Below are positions 11,330 through 21,966 of a stretch of DNA of 64,000 nt, in pieces. The number at the start of each line of letters is the position of its first letter. Within the stretch, counting starts at the first letter, position 1. This DNA is from Raphanus sativus (Eukaryota > Streptophyta > Magnoliopsida > Brassicales > Brassicaceae). Position numbers and translations under genes: made by a program. The DNA lies in assembly GCF_000801105.2 (NCBI RefSeq), contig NC_079512.1:35667848-35731847 (forward strand), given 5' to 3'. Under the pieces are notes generated by a model. The model did no database searches. It was not told the origin of the DNA and worked only from the letters and a program-made list of their open reading frames with translations.

Positions 11330-13117
11330 TAAGAGCAACCTCATCAGTGGGACAAAAAAGATGTCCTTAGCATATTTTATTAGTTGTTTTAAGTTAAGGA
11401 CAATGCTTAAGGACTTTTTAATTGTTGAAGATTATTGGTAGAACAAAAATATGTATCTTAGTAAATTAAATAAAGCTACCCATCTTACTATTCAACCAAA
11501 AGATCAAACAAAACAAAGTAGTTTTAACTTTTACACTCTCCAAGTGAGATAACAATTCTCATTACCATTGATGGAGTCTGGTTCTAGCAAATTCAAAGGA
11601 GAATCTTACGGCGGCGACGTGGGGCTTCACGCTTAACATACATCTTCTCCACTTCGTTGAGAGGCCGGCTTGATCCATCAGGAAGACTCACAAACTTCCA
11701 GCCACCTCCATTTCCATGTTTGCCCTGAGGACCCAATTTCTCAACTGTGATTTTCCAACCATCTGATGAACGTCTTCTGCTGTACTTGTGGCACTTCACT
11801 TCTCCTTTCCACTGGTTTAAGACACCAAAAGAGAATGCATATTTAATAGAATCTAAGAATCAAATGATCAAGGCGTCTAACAACTTTACAATAACAGACG
11901 AGAAAGTAGATAACTATCTATCCATAAAATGCCATGGTTCATCAAATGTAAACTACCCACAAGTAAGTAGCAATGCCATCATTTACTTTCGTTCTTTCTA
12001 AGACAATTATCAAGAAAAGAAACTAGCTTTGCATTTCAATGTTGACTCCGCAAACTAACTTGCATCTAGTATAAGGCTTTCAGCAATTATCTCAATCAAC
12101 AAGAACATGATGAAGTTTTAATTTCTACAAATAAGTTCTTCTTTTTTAAGTTTTTAAGTTTGTAAAGTGAGCCACACACACACAGAGAGACACTTACTCA
12201 GGGTACTCATCAAGCAAACGCTCAACGGAATCATCCAAAGGACGACCAAGCTTCCTCTCCTCTTCTTCCTCATCCTCTTTAAGAAAAAGAATGGCGTGAA
12301 CACGCTGCCTCATGATCCTAAAATCCTTAGCAAGCCTCTCAACGATATAAACCTCGGGATTCTCCGTATGCAACCTGTACATCTCAGTCTTCTCAGAGTC
12401 CTTGAGATAAGACCCTCTAGCACCAGGCTCCTTGACTTGCTTCAGAAGCACGCTCATCTCCATCATCTTCTGCTTGATCCCGCCAACGAATCCCCTGCTG
12501 TGCCTGTTCTCTTTCTCAATCTCCTTGATCATGTCATCGTACTCGTTCATCTCGTTAACCATGGCGGCTTCTCTCGGTCCCAACTTGCTCATCACATCAC
12601 CCGAAGAACTATCAGAAGAAGGAGGATTCGCGGCGGCGTTGTTGTTCTGACGGCCAACAGAGACGCCGTCGAAATGCTCTTTGCTTAGACCAGTGGACCA
12701 CATCGATTTGTGATCCCAATCGAGATCGTCGGATCCTCCTCCTGCGAACGATCCTCCCGTCGCGATGTCCCAGCCGTTTTCGTCGCCTGGTTTCCGAGAG
12801 ATTGGAAGATTCTCGGAGCGCCAGAGGCAGTGGTGCTAGGGTTAAGGGAAAGCGAGCGATGGTCGTTGGTTGATTGAGTTGAAATCTCCGATTAATCGGA
12901 ATCACGATGAAGAAGAAAGACCCAACGGAGGATAGTGGCCATCGCCCTTTCAATCGTCCATTCCCACGGTGACACGTTGCAGCTAAGGACGAGAAGAAAA
13001 ACTTCTTAGTTAAGGACATTTTTGATATGTCCTTCGGTTAATTGCACATTTTTGATTTATTTTTTGCCAAATAATGGCTTAGGACATTTCTTAGAAACAC
13101 CGATAATAGTGCTCTTA
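11330..13117. mobile_element. TIR-bounded element carrying a GCD1-like gene
   Basis: The ends are related inverted repeats: TAAGAGCAACCTCATCAGTG at 11330 and, on the other strand, TAAGAGCACTATTATCGGTG reading inward from 13117. Both are followed inside by an ATGTCCTTAGC-like block. GTCCTTA/TAAGGAC motifs recur about three times in the left subterminal region and four times in the right one. Between the two termini lies an almost complete GCD1-like gene, whose Arabidopsis relative is not in this syntenic block. If the end is taken as GAGCA, the flanks are TAA and TTA, like the TWA targets of PIF/Harbinger elements but not identical to each other. Alternative: two separate MITEs flank the gene by chance. 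Confidence 0.55.
11593..12942 (-). pseudogene. GCD1-like mitochondrial protein gene copy, probably damaged
   Basis: Two coding blocks are clear on the minus strand. The main exon runs 12835 to 12198. It starts after a CCCTAG acceptor-like site, reads RSENLPISRKPGDENGWDIA and MWSTGLSKEHFDG, and ends DEYPE at a GTAAGT donor. The last exon, 11811-11593, follows a CCAG acceptor, includes KCHKYSRRRSSDGW and GGGWKFVSLPDGSSRPLNEV, and ends RRRRKILL. The blocks resemble, from memory, plant GAMETE CELL DEFECTIVE 1, a mitochondrial protein. The donor leaves phase 2 while the last exon needs phase 0, and the 386 bases between hold no in-frame exon, so the gene seems to have lost a middle exon. The first exon is unresolved: an ATG at 12942 could supply a short leader. 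The whole gene sits inside TIR-like termini. Confidence 0.6.
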
Positions 13118-13696
13118 GAACTTTTTGTAATAGCCCATTCAGAGCAAGTGTTATATGTTGTGGAGCCCAGCTACTATATAACTCAATGGCCTAGCTTCGT
13201 TAGATTCATCGTAAAAGAGCCTAAGACCGATTCGGTTGGCCTATATCTTCCTCTGAACCCCTATCTCTTAACTTGCAAGTTGCAACACCTCCAAAACACA
13301 CACACACACCATTCTATACCACAAAAGTTTTAATCAATTGGATTGATTGAGGTCGTTCTTACAAATGTTATATGAAAAAATGGTTAATCAATTGGATTGA
13401 AACTCGAGGATCGGTTTATCCGGTTCGATTTAACGGTTTAGTAATCTGTATGTAGAACCTTCCAAAACGCGCGCGTTAAAGCATTAGGGTTTTCGTTGGC
13501 TGTGAGGCTACCCACTGAAGTCTTCAGTATTCCTTTGGTTCTCCTCTCTCCTCCTCTCCAAGTAATCTGGAAAAAAAATAAAAATCAAACCTTTTTTCTC
13601 GCCGATTTTCTCTGAAATTTTTTTCTTCCCCATTGATCGTGGTCTTTGATTGATCGAACAGAATCTCTTTCGGGGCTTTCCCGGTAGATTTATAAA
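13118..13696. other. MTM1 promoter and 5' UTR
   Basis: Non-coding. It includes a telo-box at 13484-13492, a CGCGCG stretch just upstream of it, and repeated AATCAATTGGATTG at about 13332 and 13385. No gene seen. Confidence 0.5.
13484..13492 (+). promoter_or_regulatory. Telo-box
   Basis: TTAGGGTTT, the plant telo-box, lies about 205 bases upstream of the MTM1 start codon, close to the likely transcription start. Telo-boxes are common near start sites of plant housekeeping and organelle-related genes. Confidence 0.4.
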
Positions 13697-15817
13697 ATGG
13701 TTGAGGCAGAGCGCCGCCCGGAGAATCTCTGGATTGCTTCCGGGATGCCGTCTCCGGCGGAAACTGAAATCCGTGATTTTTCGATCATAGATTCGACAGC
13801 AGATGCGAGAGAATTTGGACTGCAAATAGTTTCACGGCCTCAGAAGGAGAGGAAGGGTTCGACGGAGGAGAAGCTAGGGCTGACGGAAAGAGTTTTCTCC
13901 GCCGCCGGAGCTGCGTTTTTGTCCGCCGTTATTCTAAACCCTCTCGACGTCGTCAAGGTACACGTTTCTTTCTTGTGTTTGATGTTATTTCCCTAAACCG
14001 CCGGAAAGGTTATTTATGACAGACGATAATATTAAATTGTTTCAGACTCGTTTGCAAGCTCAAGCTGCCGGAGTTTCTTACTCTCACCCACTCAGTTACG
14101 CCATTGGCCGCATGGCGTTTTTTGGACCGAACATGGTATGTGTCTGAACTCTTCTTTTGTTTTTTTTTTTTTTTTTTGTGGGACAGTTGTGTAAAGGAGA
14201 ATACTTTCTTGTCTTTATTCATTCGACAAACCCAAATATGTTTTTGAGTCAATGTAATAATCCTCCGTTTCTTTTATGGGTTCAGATGTTTACAGACTTG
14301 AGATGTTCGCCCTCATGTTCACGCGCTGGTGTTCATGGTACCGTCTCTATTTGCCCGCCAGATTGCTTCCAGTACAAAGGAACTATTGATGTCTTCACCA
14401 AGATCATACGACAGGAGGGCATGGCACGCCTGTGGAGAGGGACTAATGCTGGTCTAGCCATCGCTGTGCCCATGGTATGCTCCCTCCCCTATTTACATTT
14501 TGTGTGGTTTTGTTTTGATAGAGAGTATATAGATCAGTGAGCTTTTAAAATTTCGTGAACAGGTTGGGATTTATCTCCCTTTCTATGATATGTTTCGCAA
14601 CCGGATGGAAGAGTTCTCTCGGGAGAATGCGCCTTCTACGACCATGTTTGTGCCTCTTGTGGCTGGGGCCTTGGCACGGTCCCTAGCTTGTACAGTCTGC
14701 TATCCAATTGAGCTTGCGAGGACACGTATGCAGGTATGTTTTTGTCTCTGGAACTCTGGATACTTTGCAGTGAGATCTTTTTGTGACTTGCTATTCATTT
14801 TTTTTCCATTTTACTTTGTTTTTCTAAACTAAGGCATTCAAAGAAGCTAAAGCTGGTATGAAGCCTCCTGGAGTTGTTAAAACACTGGTTGGTGTTGTCT
14901 CCGAAGTCAGGACAGCAAATAACCTTGACATTAGCTGTAAGTTCGCTTCTTTCTTCTTCTTACAATTGACAATAATTTGGCAATTATTGAACTTTTTTAT
15001 GTTTTCCTCATTATGTAATCAGTTCAAGTTTGCCCTCTCTTAAGTATATTATACACAACACTGAGATACATGCCTGTGGGAGGTTATCACCAAAGTAGTT
15101 GATTATTTTATTGAGTCTCTCGTTCCTTGTGACAGTGCACAATTATCGTGTTCTCTGGAGAGGCTTGGGTGCACAGCTTGCGCGTGATGTTCCATTCTCA
15201 GCAATCTGCTGGGCAACTCTCGAGCCAGTAAGCCCTTTGATATGTTTTTTCACAATTCAGAGAGATGGATTTTCAAGGAACTGAATTGGTTTGACCTTGC
15301 TCTCTTGGTGCACAGATGAGAAGGAGGCTTCTTGGGATCGTGGGAAATGATACAAACGCTCTTGGTATTCTTGGTGCAAACTTTTCCGCTGGTTTTGTAG
15401 CTGGGAGTATCGCTGCTGCCACTACTTGTCCTTTTGACGTTGCAAAAACAAGAAGACAGATAGAGGTTTGTCTATTTGATTTGTAAACCTCTTCCTTGGT
15501 TTTGATACCATACTTATATATCTCTCCATTTTCATAAACTCAGAAGGATCCTAGTAGGGCGATGAGAATGACTACAAGACAGACACTCATAGAGGTTTGG
15601 AGGTATGTATGTGTATTTGAAAGGTTTCCATTTCTGTTTGCTAATAGCATCGAGACAAGACATGACAATATCTACTGCACACAGGGATGGAGGGATGAGA
15701 GGGCTGTTCACGGGAATGGGACCAAGGGTGGCTCGTGCAGGACCATCGGTAGGGATAGTGGTTTCCTTCTACGAAGTGGTCAAGTATGTTCTGCATCGCC
15801 AATACTCTTCATCATGA
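13697..15817 (+). CDS. MTM1: Mitochondrial carrier family protein, manganese tracking factor for Mn-SOD
   Basis: Nine exons with GT-AG introns: 13697-13957, 14046-14135, 14286-14474, 14563-14733, 14834-14936, 15136-15227, 15316-15465, 15544-15602 and 15685-15817. They encode 415 residues with phases consistent throughout. The three carrier repeats carry the signature P-x-D/E-x-x-K/R: PLDVVKTRLQ (residue 82 onward), PIELARTRMQ and PFDVAKTRRQ, each in a paired-helix repeat. The long N-terminal extension and the Cys-containing insert (RCSPSC, then CPPDCF) between the first two helices match MTM1/SLC25A39-40 carriers. These sit in the inner mitochondrial membrane and are linked to manganese loading of MSD1 superoxide dismutase and to glutathione or iron handling. 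The order MTM1 then CRF4 matches At4g27940 and At4g27950. The gene appears intact. Confidence 0.93.
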
Positions 15818-18800
15818 CCCAACAAAGGCACTAGACAAATCTTACACGTGAATGTGGATACGGCTTTAGGTTATAGCAACTTTTGTAACAACATATTAAT
15901 AAGTTAAATCAGGCTCAGTCCTCTCCACCAAAACCTTGTTTACTCCGTTTTTGAGCCGGAATTTTTGGTCAGTTAAATTACCGGCGGTTCAATCCGGTTT
16001 TCTTGGTTTGATCTTTCGTCGATTTCGGTTATTTTGAATGTTCAATGGATTAGACAAGTGAGAGCAAATCCACCCAGCATAAGCCAGCTCTCATGCTATT
16101 TAAGTATTTATTTCATAATCTAGTTTTTACTTTTTGGAAAAAATAATACTAAACCTTGCACAACAATCAAACTAGTGGGTTGACTGACCTAAGACAAAAA
16201 AGTACTTTCAAAACTGTATTGAATATTAAGGCATCTTTATTGGCGGGATTCGGGAATCACGAAACGTACGGAAAATCCGACGTCTTTTACTGTATCCCGA
16301 CCAAAAAAAAAGAAAAAAAAACAAGTAAGTACCTTAATTTAGAGACTTCCCCGAGTCCCACCGATAAAGATAGCCTTAGTGTTAGCCCATGCTCAAAGAA
16401 AGTTGTGTCGGTACAACTTAAGTAAACAGTTCCACTGACATATAGCACTGTTCTGTTATTAAACTCCGGGTATTTAATCCGGTTTGATGAGATTAGGTAA
16501 AGGCTAAAGCCACCAGCAAGCTCGCACTTGGCTCACACATTATTTTCTCACCTAGTTTTTTAGATTTTAGGAAACTAAATTGAAATACTTAATAAAACAA
16601 ACATGGGAGGCACACGAAGAAGGTTAAGATTTGGAAGATGGAGGTAAGACGTGTGTGCTGTTTCTCATGATCCAATATCTCTCTATCTCCACAGCCTTTC
16701 TTCCCGGTACTCTTCCTGCTATTATCTCCCACCTACACACACATTTACTTGAACCTCATTTTATCAACTGATGTCTATAAATGTTCATGCGTTTTCATAT
16801 TTCATAACTTAGGAAAATTTGGAACGGTAAGGAGTCTAATCGGTCATTTCAAATTAAGTAATGTTGCCATTCGTGGGAAATCGACTTTAAAGGCTATATG
16901 TATTATTGACATGACAATAAATTAACTAAGAGTATGAAAAGTCCCATGCCACATGTTTTTTTTTTGTAACTTAGGCTCCCATGCCACATGTTTTGTGTGT
17001 AATTTTCGAAGTAGAGAAAGAAAAGAAGATTACCTATCGCCTACGAGTCTGTACATTCTTAAGATGAGGTCTTCCTCTTGTTCGCTCATCTTGATGAAAT
17101 CCCACTTCACGCTACACACTTCTGCATTTATCAAAGAAAAAATACAAACAACTTTTTTTTTTCAAGCTCTAATATTTGTATATTCTCTTTTACTAATCGC
17201 TACGTAGATGTAATAGTCTCATTTTCTTCTTGATTTTGTGAGGATCTAGTTAGATTTGGATTGAGCTATCTACTGATCTGGTCGTAAATACAAATTTTCA
17301 CATTCACGTAAATATATTCAGGGCTATATATAATGAAGGCTACGAAGTCTTTTTTAATGTGTGTGTGCGTGTGTGTTTATTCACATTCACGTAAATACAT
17401 ATTTGTGAATAATCAAGGGTACGAGTAGTCTGGTTTATTAGGGCTTATATTATAATGTATGATAATGTACAACTAAGAGATGAAAATGTCGAAAGGAAAT
17501 AAATTATATGGTTACGAAGAAAAGAGCATGCAGTTAAGCAACAAAAAAAAGAGCATGCATATATAAGTTAATCAAACACAAAACATTAGATGGACCTTCA
17601 GAGTTGAGACGCTGAGGTCGATACATTGAATCCATCAATGGAAGTAGAAGAAAAAAGTATGAGAAACTGAAGAGAGAGTAGAGAAGAGAGATGGATATCT
17701 CTTTTATTATATTCTGTGTCAAGAGAGAAAGAGAGAGTGGGCTTTGTTGGAGAAGTTTCTAATCTAAGACGACATATTATTTAATGTTAGCCACACAAAA
17801 TTTTTTTTCTAAAATCAGAAAAGTAGCTTTGAAATAGCCAATAGGTATCTTCTTATTAAATTTGGAAGAACCATAATGTTTCTTGAATTTATTTCTTGTT
17901 GGTTGTGAGGTCCAGTTTTCTTTTGTCTTAATGGTAAAGCAGCTTGTGGGCCTCAAATCCCAGTCTCAGGTAATTAGTGATATCATATAATATGTCGTGT
18001 AAAAGTTTTCGAAATTAAACTACTTGTGCCATTGGAGTAGTTGATGCGGTTATATATGGCCGTATGGTTCACGGTTTGTATACGATCGACGTTCATTAAC
18101 GTTATAGGTTGAGACTTGAGAGTGTGTTTAATCAGGTTAATTTTTTTCTGATCAAGTTCAATCAGGTTAATTTGAGTCAAATAGTACAGCAGAAATCTCG
18201 AAAATATGGCGCAAAATAAACAAACCAAACCTAGCAAGATCATGGTGGTTTAGTAATTTCCAATAGATGAAGAATCACTATATTGGTCAAGGTCATAGAT
18301 TGATTTTTTCTGGTACAAAACTGTTAGTTCCATATGTGGTTAGACGAAGAATCACTATATTGGTCAAGGTCATAGATTTGATGTTTTTCTGGTACAAAAT
18401 TGTTAGAGTTTCATATGTGGTTAAGTGGCCTAGATCTTTCACTTCCACGTAGAACAATCAGGGGGTTTGTCTGACGCCGATGAACCAGCCCATAGAAGCA
18501 GAATCGGACACCTCTCCTATTTAATAATTAAAAAAATGAGCATGCACAAGTTAGCTCTTCTATAGTGTGACCATTTTTTAACACGTCTATGTGGTTTGAC
18601 CATTATAAGTTTTTGAATGGTAAAACAAAATACGAGAAACCCAATAAAAATAAATTTAAGAATCAAACAGAACATTTTCTGTTTAAACGAGAATCATTTG
18701 TTTGCAATGGTGCATTTTTACATATGTTTTTCATTACAAAACAATAAAATAAAGAATAGTAGAAGAGTAAAATGATGAGAAACATTTTTTACCAAGATAC

Positions 18801-18911
18801 TCTTGTCCCAGTTTCAATCACACAGTTTTATTTTAAATTTTACCTACTTAACAAATTATTAAAAATATTCAATATAATAATGCTAGAAATTCATTTTGAG
18901 AAACTTCTGTT
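15818..18911. other. Intergenic, no gene supported
   Basis: About 3.1 kb after MTM1. It contains an imperfect tandem duplication at about 18269-18421 (see separate entry) and low-complexity stretches. A 62-aa minus-strand frame at 17534-17722 has a hydrophobic N-terminal half but matches no peptide family I recognise. Confidence 0.5.
18269..18421. repeat. Imperfect tandem duplication, period about 77 bp
   Basis: AAGAATCACTATATTGGTCA occurs at about 18269 and 18346. Each copy is followed by a shared tail through TTCTGGTACAAAA and ATATGTGGTTA. The copies differ by several small indels. Confidence 0.75.
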
Positions 18912-19553
18912 TTTAGCAATCAGTTTCCTTGGATTTTATGGTACATTTGGAAAGCCAGGAACCTTAAGGTTTTTAGCAATCTTGATGTAGACCCGAGAGA
19001 TACGTTAAAATTGGCAGACACAGAGTCAGCACTATGGAATGATGCACAGATGGAGAATGCACAGGTTCAGGTACGACAGGTGGATGACAACAATCCTGGA
19101 CCACGAATAGGGAGATGGTGTTTCATAGATGGCTCGTGGAAGGATAAAGACATTTCTTCGGGACAAGGTTGGTATAGTACTTTGGAAGGTTTTGATAGCC
19201 TAATGGGTGCAAGGAATGTCAGGGCAAGTTTATCTCCACTACATTCAGAAGTGGAGGCGCTGATATGGGCAATGGAATGTATGAGAAACTTACGTCAGTT
19301 CAGGGTTACGTTTGCAACGGATTGTTCCCAATTGGTAAAGATGGTTTCGGAACCAGAGGAATGGCCAGCTTTTGCAAGTTATTTGGAAGATATCAAGACC
19401 CTTAAAGATGTCCTCATCAACTCAGAGATTATTCATGTACCACGAACACAGAATATGCAGGCGGATAGACTAGCACGAAGTGCAAGGATGCAACCGTCTT
19501 TTGTCGTTCACATGGACTCAGAGTTACCGGCTTGGATTATCGAGTCAAGATGA
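18912..19553 (+). pseudogene. LINE C-terminal RNase H domain fragment
   Basis: The frame is open from the truncation point to the stop at 19551-19553. It reads WILWYIWKARNLKVFSNLD, then a plant-LINE RNase H-like domain: WCFIDGSWKDKD with the first catalytic Asp, SPLHSEVEALIWAMEC with the Glu, FATDCSQLVKMV with the next Asp, and NMQADRLAR with the last Asp. All four acidic positions are present. There is no start of its own, and reverse transcriptase and endonuclease are absent, so it is a dead-on-arrival fragment. Confidence 0.85.
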
Positions 19554-19575
19554 GAGTTTTTGTTTATGTTGATGA

Positions 19576-19607
<32 letters not shown>
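18912..19607 (+). mobile_element. 5'-truncated LINE with poly(A) tail and 14-bp target duplication
   Basis: The insertion is bounded by perfect direct repeats GAGAAACTTCTGTT at 18898-18911 and 19608-19621. It ends in an uninterrupted A run of about 31 bases (from 19577), the hallmark of non-LTR retrotransposition. The 5' end is truncated inside the coding region: the open frame begins at the very first base of the insert. The intact tail, long A tract and perfect target duplication indicate a recent insertion. Confidence 0.92.
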
Positions 19608-19613
<6 letters not shown>

Positions 19614-19924
19614 CTTCTGTTGATGATGCTCTAATCTATTGCAACCAAGATGGATTTGCTGTGAAAATTACAAGAGTGATTGTTCCAAAGACTAACCTAA
19701 TAAAAATCAGAAATTAATTCAGACATTAAAAAACAACTTGATCTGATTTTTGTTTCATACTTCATTATGTTCTAAACCATAAATGGAGTATTTCTTTTTT
19801 CCATTTACGATTTACAAATTGGAGTAGTGTTAGAGAAAGTTTTACTGCAAATTCTATTTTGAAATAGAAAACGAAATAGAGCAAGATATGTTCTTAATCT
19901 TTGAGTGCTTGAGTGGAAACTAAA

Positions 19925-20738
19925 TGTAACGCTCCGATCGTCTAAATGAGCCGCCACGTCCACTCATTTGATTTGTGACCCACGTCCTGTGGACGATATG
20001 TTAATTTTTCTAAATGCTCGAAATCATTGTTTATTGACTTTATAATCAAATCATATTCATCGTGTTTTAGATTCACTTTCACGATATCATAAATCATTTC
20101 CAGATAGATCTTTCAGCCTTCCACTATTCCAGCTCAAACACGCTTAACTCTAGAGTTTTAAACGGATATGTATCGAAAAAGGTAAACACACTTTAGTGAC
20201 ATATGTAACCAAATCAATTCTCTTAAGATTTTTCATATATACTAAAAATTAAGATTTTACAATTCATGTTCTCTCAAAGAACGCAACATCTTCGTTGAAT
20301 TGGTTTGAGTCTGCCCACCATGATCTTTGATATGATCTTATACATTTCCTGAGCAAAGACTCTACAATCGTTATCCATGTTCGTGTGAGCTTTCACTAAC
20401 TCAGCACTCCTCTAGGTTCGGTTTTGATACCACTTGTAACATTCCGACTGTCTACGATTAATGAATTATCCACGTCCGCTCACTCGTCCCGTGAACCTCA
20501 TCCAACAAGCGGTGCATTAATTTTTCTAAGGCCTGAAACTTGTTTACTGGCCACATAACATTTCTCCATAGTTTTGATCTCGTTCACACAGTATCACGAA
20601 TCACTTCCCGATATGCTACTTATCATTCCATTATTCTAATTTAAACATGTTTAATCCTGAAGTTTTAAACGGATGTGTGACGGAAAGATAAATATAATTT
20701 AGTGAGTTTTCTCGTATATCAGAAATTAAGATGTTACA
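19925..20738 (-). mobile_element. TRIM (miniature LTR retrotransposon)
   Basis: Two related direct repeats, 19925-20261 and 20435-20738, start TGTAACGCTCCGA or TGTAACATTCCGA and end AAATTAAGAT-TTTACA (the right copy GTTACA). The interior is only about 173 bases. On the minus strand the right LTR is followed after two bases by TGGTATCAAAACC, close to the initiator-Met tRNA primer site TGGTATCAGAGCC, which sets the orientation. Short LTRs, tiny interior, no coding sequence and the TGTAAC start are the features of plant TRIMs. The LTRs differ clearly from one another, so this is an old copy. The flanks CTAAA and TTAAG are only weakly similar. Confidence 0.75.
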
Positions 20739-21198
20739 TTAAGTTAGTACAATTAAAAAGAGAAAGATAAGAGAGTAAGCTTAGAAGAAATGTGTCATCG
20801 GACAACGAAAGTAGAATGTATTGCGGCTAGATTTAAATTACTTGCGGTAAAAGGATCCTATGTTTAGGTTTTGCTGACGTCGATCTGCCACAAGAAAGAG
20901 AGAGGAGATGGGCTGACATCGATCTGCCACAAGAAAGAGAGAGGAGATGGAGTCAGTACCCATGTATTTATAGCCTCGTACACTGATTTGCTTTTGTTTC
21001 CTATTTGTTTATATCTTACAGGTTTTTTTTTTTCTTACAGCTTTTCTCTACTTACCAACTGTTTTCTCTACTTACCAACTGTTTCAGGGTTTCAATATTA
21101 AAGTTTTTATTTTTCACATGTTTAATACAATAAAAGAGTTTGTTAACATGTCTAGGTAAATGGTCTCTACATGCACACCTTCAACATTGTATACGACA
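20739..21198. other. Intergenic with two short tandem duplications
   Basis: A 36-bp unit, TGACGTCGATCTGCCACAAG then AAAGAGAGAGGAGATGG, is repeated in tandem at about 20876-20947 (second copy TGACATCG). CTCTACTTACCAACTGTTT repeats at about 21046 and 21066. No gene seen. Confidence 0.7.
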
Positions 21199-21760
21199 CT
21201 ACCTACACTTTCGAGCTTTTCGTATGACAACATAAACAATTCTTTTTATCAAACATAAACAATTATTCCCTCCGTTTCTAAAAAATGGTTATTTTGAAAA
21301 AAAGTATTTTTAAAAAATTGTTATTTTATGTTTTTATGAAAAAATTGTAAATTTTTTAAAAAAAATTGGTTTTATTGGATTATTATTGGTCAAAAGTTGT
21401 TGGAAATTGAAAACTATAGAAAATAATAAATTTATTATAGTAATTTAATAATTTTTTTAATATATGTGAAAACATTAAAAATTGTATCTTTTAAAAACAG
21501 AGAGTATTTAAAAGTCTACCATTGCGTTGACACTACGAGAAGCCATTTGAAAGTGTCGAGAACTAGGACTCGCAAGAATTAGATGTGAATCAGATTCAGC
21601 AGTACCTACACTTTCGAGCTTTTCGTATGACAACATAAACAATTTTTTTTTATCAAACATAAACAATTATTTAAAAGTCTACAATCGCATTTGGTACTAC
21701 GAGAAGCCATTTGGAAGTGTCGAGAACTAGGACTCGCAAGAATCAGACGTGAATCAGATT
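21199..21760. repeat. Tandem duplication of a LINE-remnant segment, one copy split by a MITE
   Basis: CCTACACTTTCGAGCTTTTC to AACAATTATT occurs at about 21201 and again at 21606. The following block with ACTACGAGAAGCCATTTGRA and CGAGAACTAGGACTCGCAAG occurs at about 21533 and 21696. The two units are the same apart from the MITE at 21266-21504 in the first one. The second unit therefore preserves the MITE's empty site. Confidence 0.85.
21266..21504. mobile_element. Stowaway-like MITE (copy 1)
   Basis: A 239-bp element with degenerate termini TTCCCTCCGTTTC and AAACAGAGAG, flanked by TA on each side (21264-21265 and 21505-21506). The second copy of the surrounding tandem repeat reads CAATTATTTAAAAG without the element, which is a direct empty site with a single TA. 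Confidence 0.88.
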
Positions 21761-21966
21761 CTGCAGTACTAATCAAGGAAATCAAGTCGAAAACTTCTTT
21801 GGCCGGCTTACATGGGGTCTTGGCTGACATCTTATCTTTAACTTCTTCTTTTGAATTTGTCTCGTTTAACTGGATCTCCCGAGGGATAACTGTAGAAGCT
21901 GATATACTAGCAAAGCAGATCTTGTCTGTTGAACTGGCTCTAATGGCTCCACCTACTCTGTTTTGA
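21662..21966 (+). pseudogene. LINE RNase H fragment
   Basis: The frame reads REAIWKCRELGLARIRRESD, SAVLIKEIKSK and FNWISRGITVEADILAKQIL, then stops at 21964-21966. This is the C-terminal half of a plant LINE RNase H domain (the SD and the AD of the last catalytic Asp are visible). The N-terminal part is missing, there is no poly(A) tail, and the region has since been tandemly duplicated, so the remnant is old. Confidence 0.65.

Noticed and set aside
12612..13019. 135-aa minus-strand frame beginning MSLTKKFFFSS, considered as the GCD1-like N-terminus
   Set aside because: Its downstream part runs in a different frame from the conserved RSENLPISRK exon, and its ATG falls within the transposon terminus.
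17534..17722. 62-aa minus-strand frame with a hydrophobic N-terminal half, considered as a small secreted peptide
   Set aside because: No recognisable CLE, CEP, IDA or PSY motif, and no promoter evidence.
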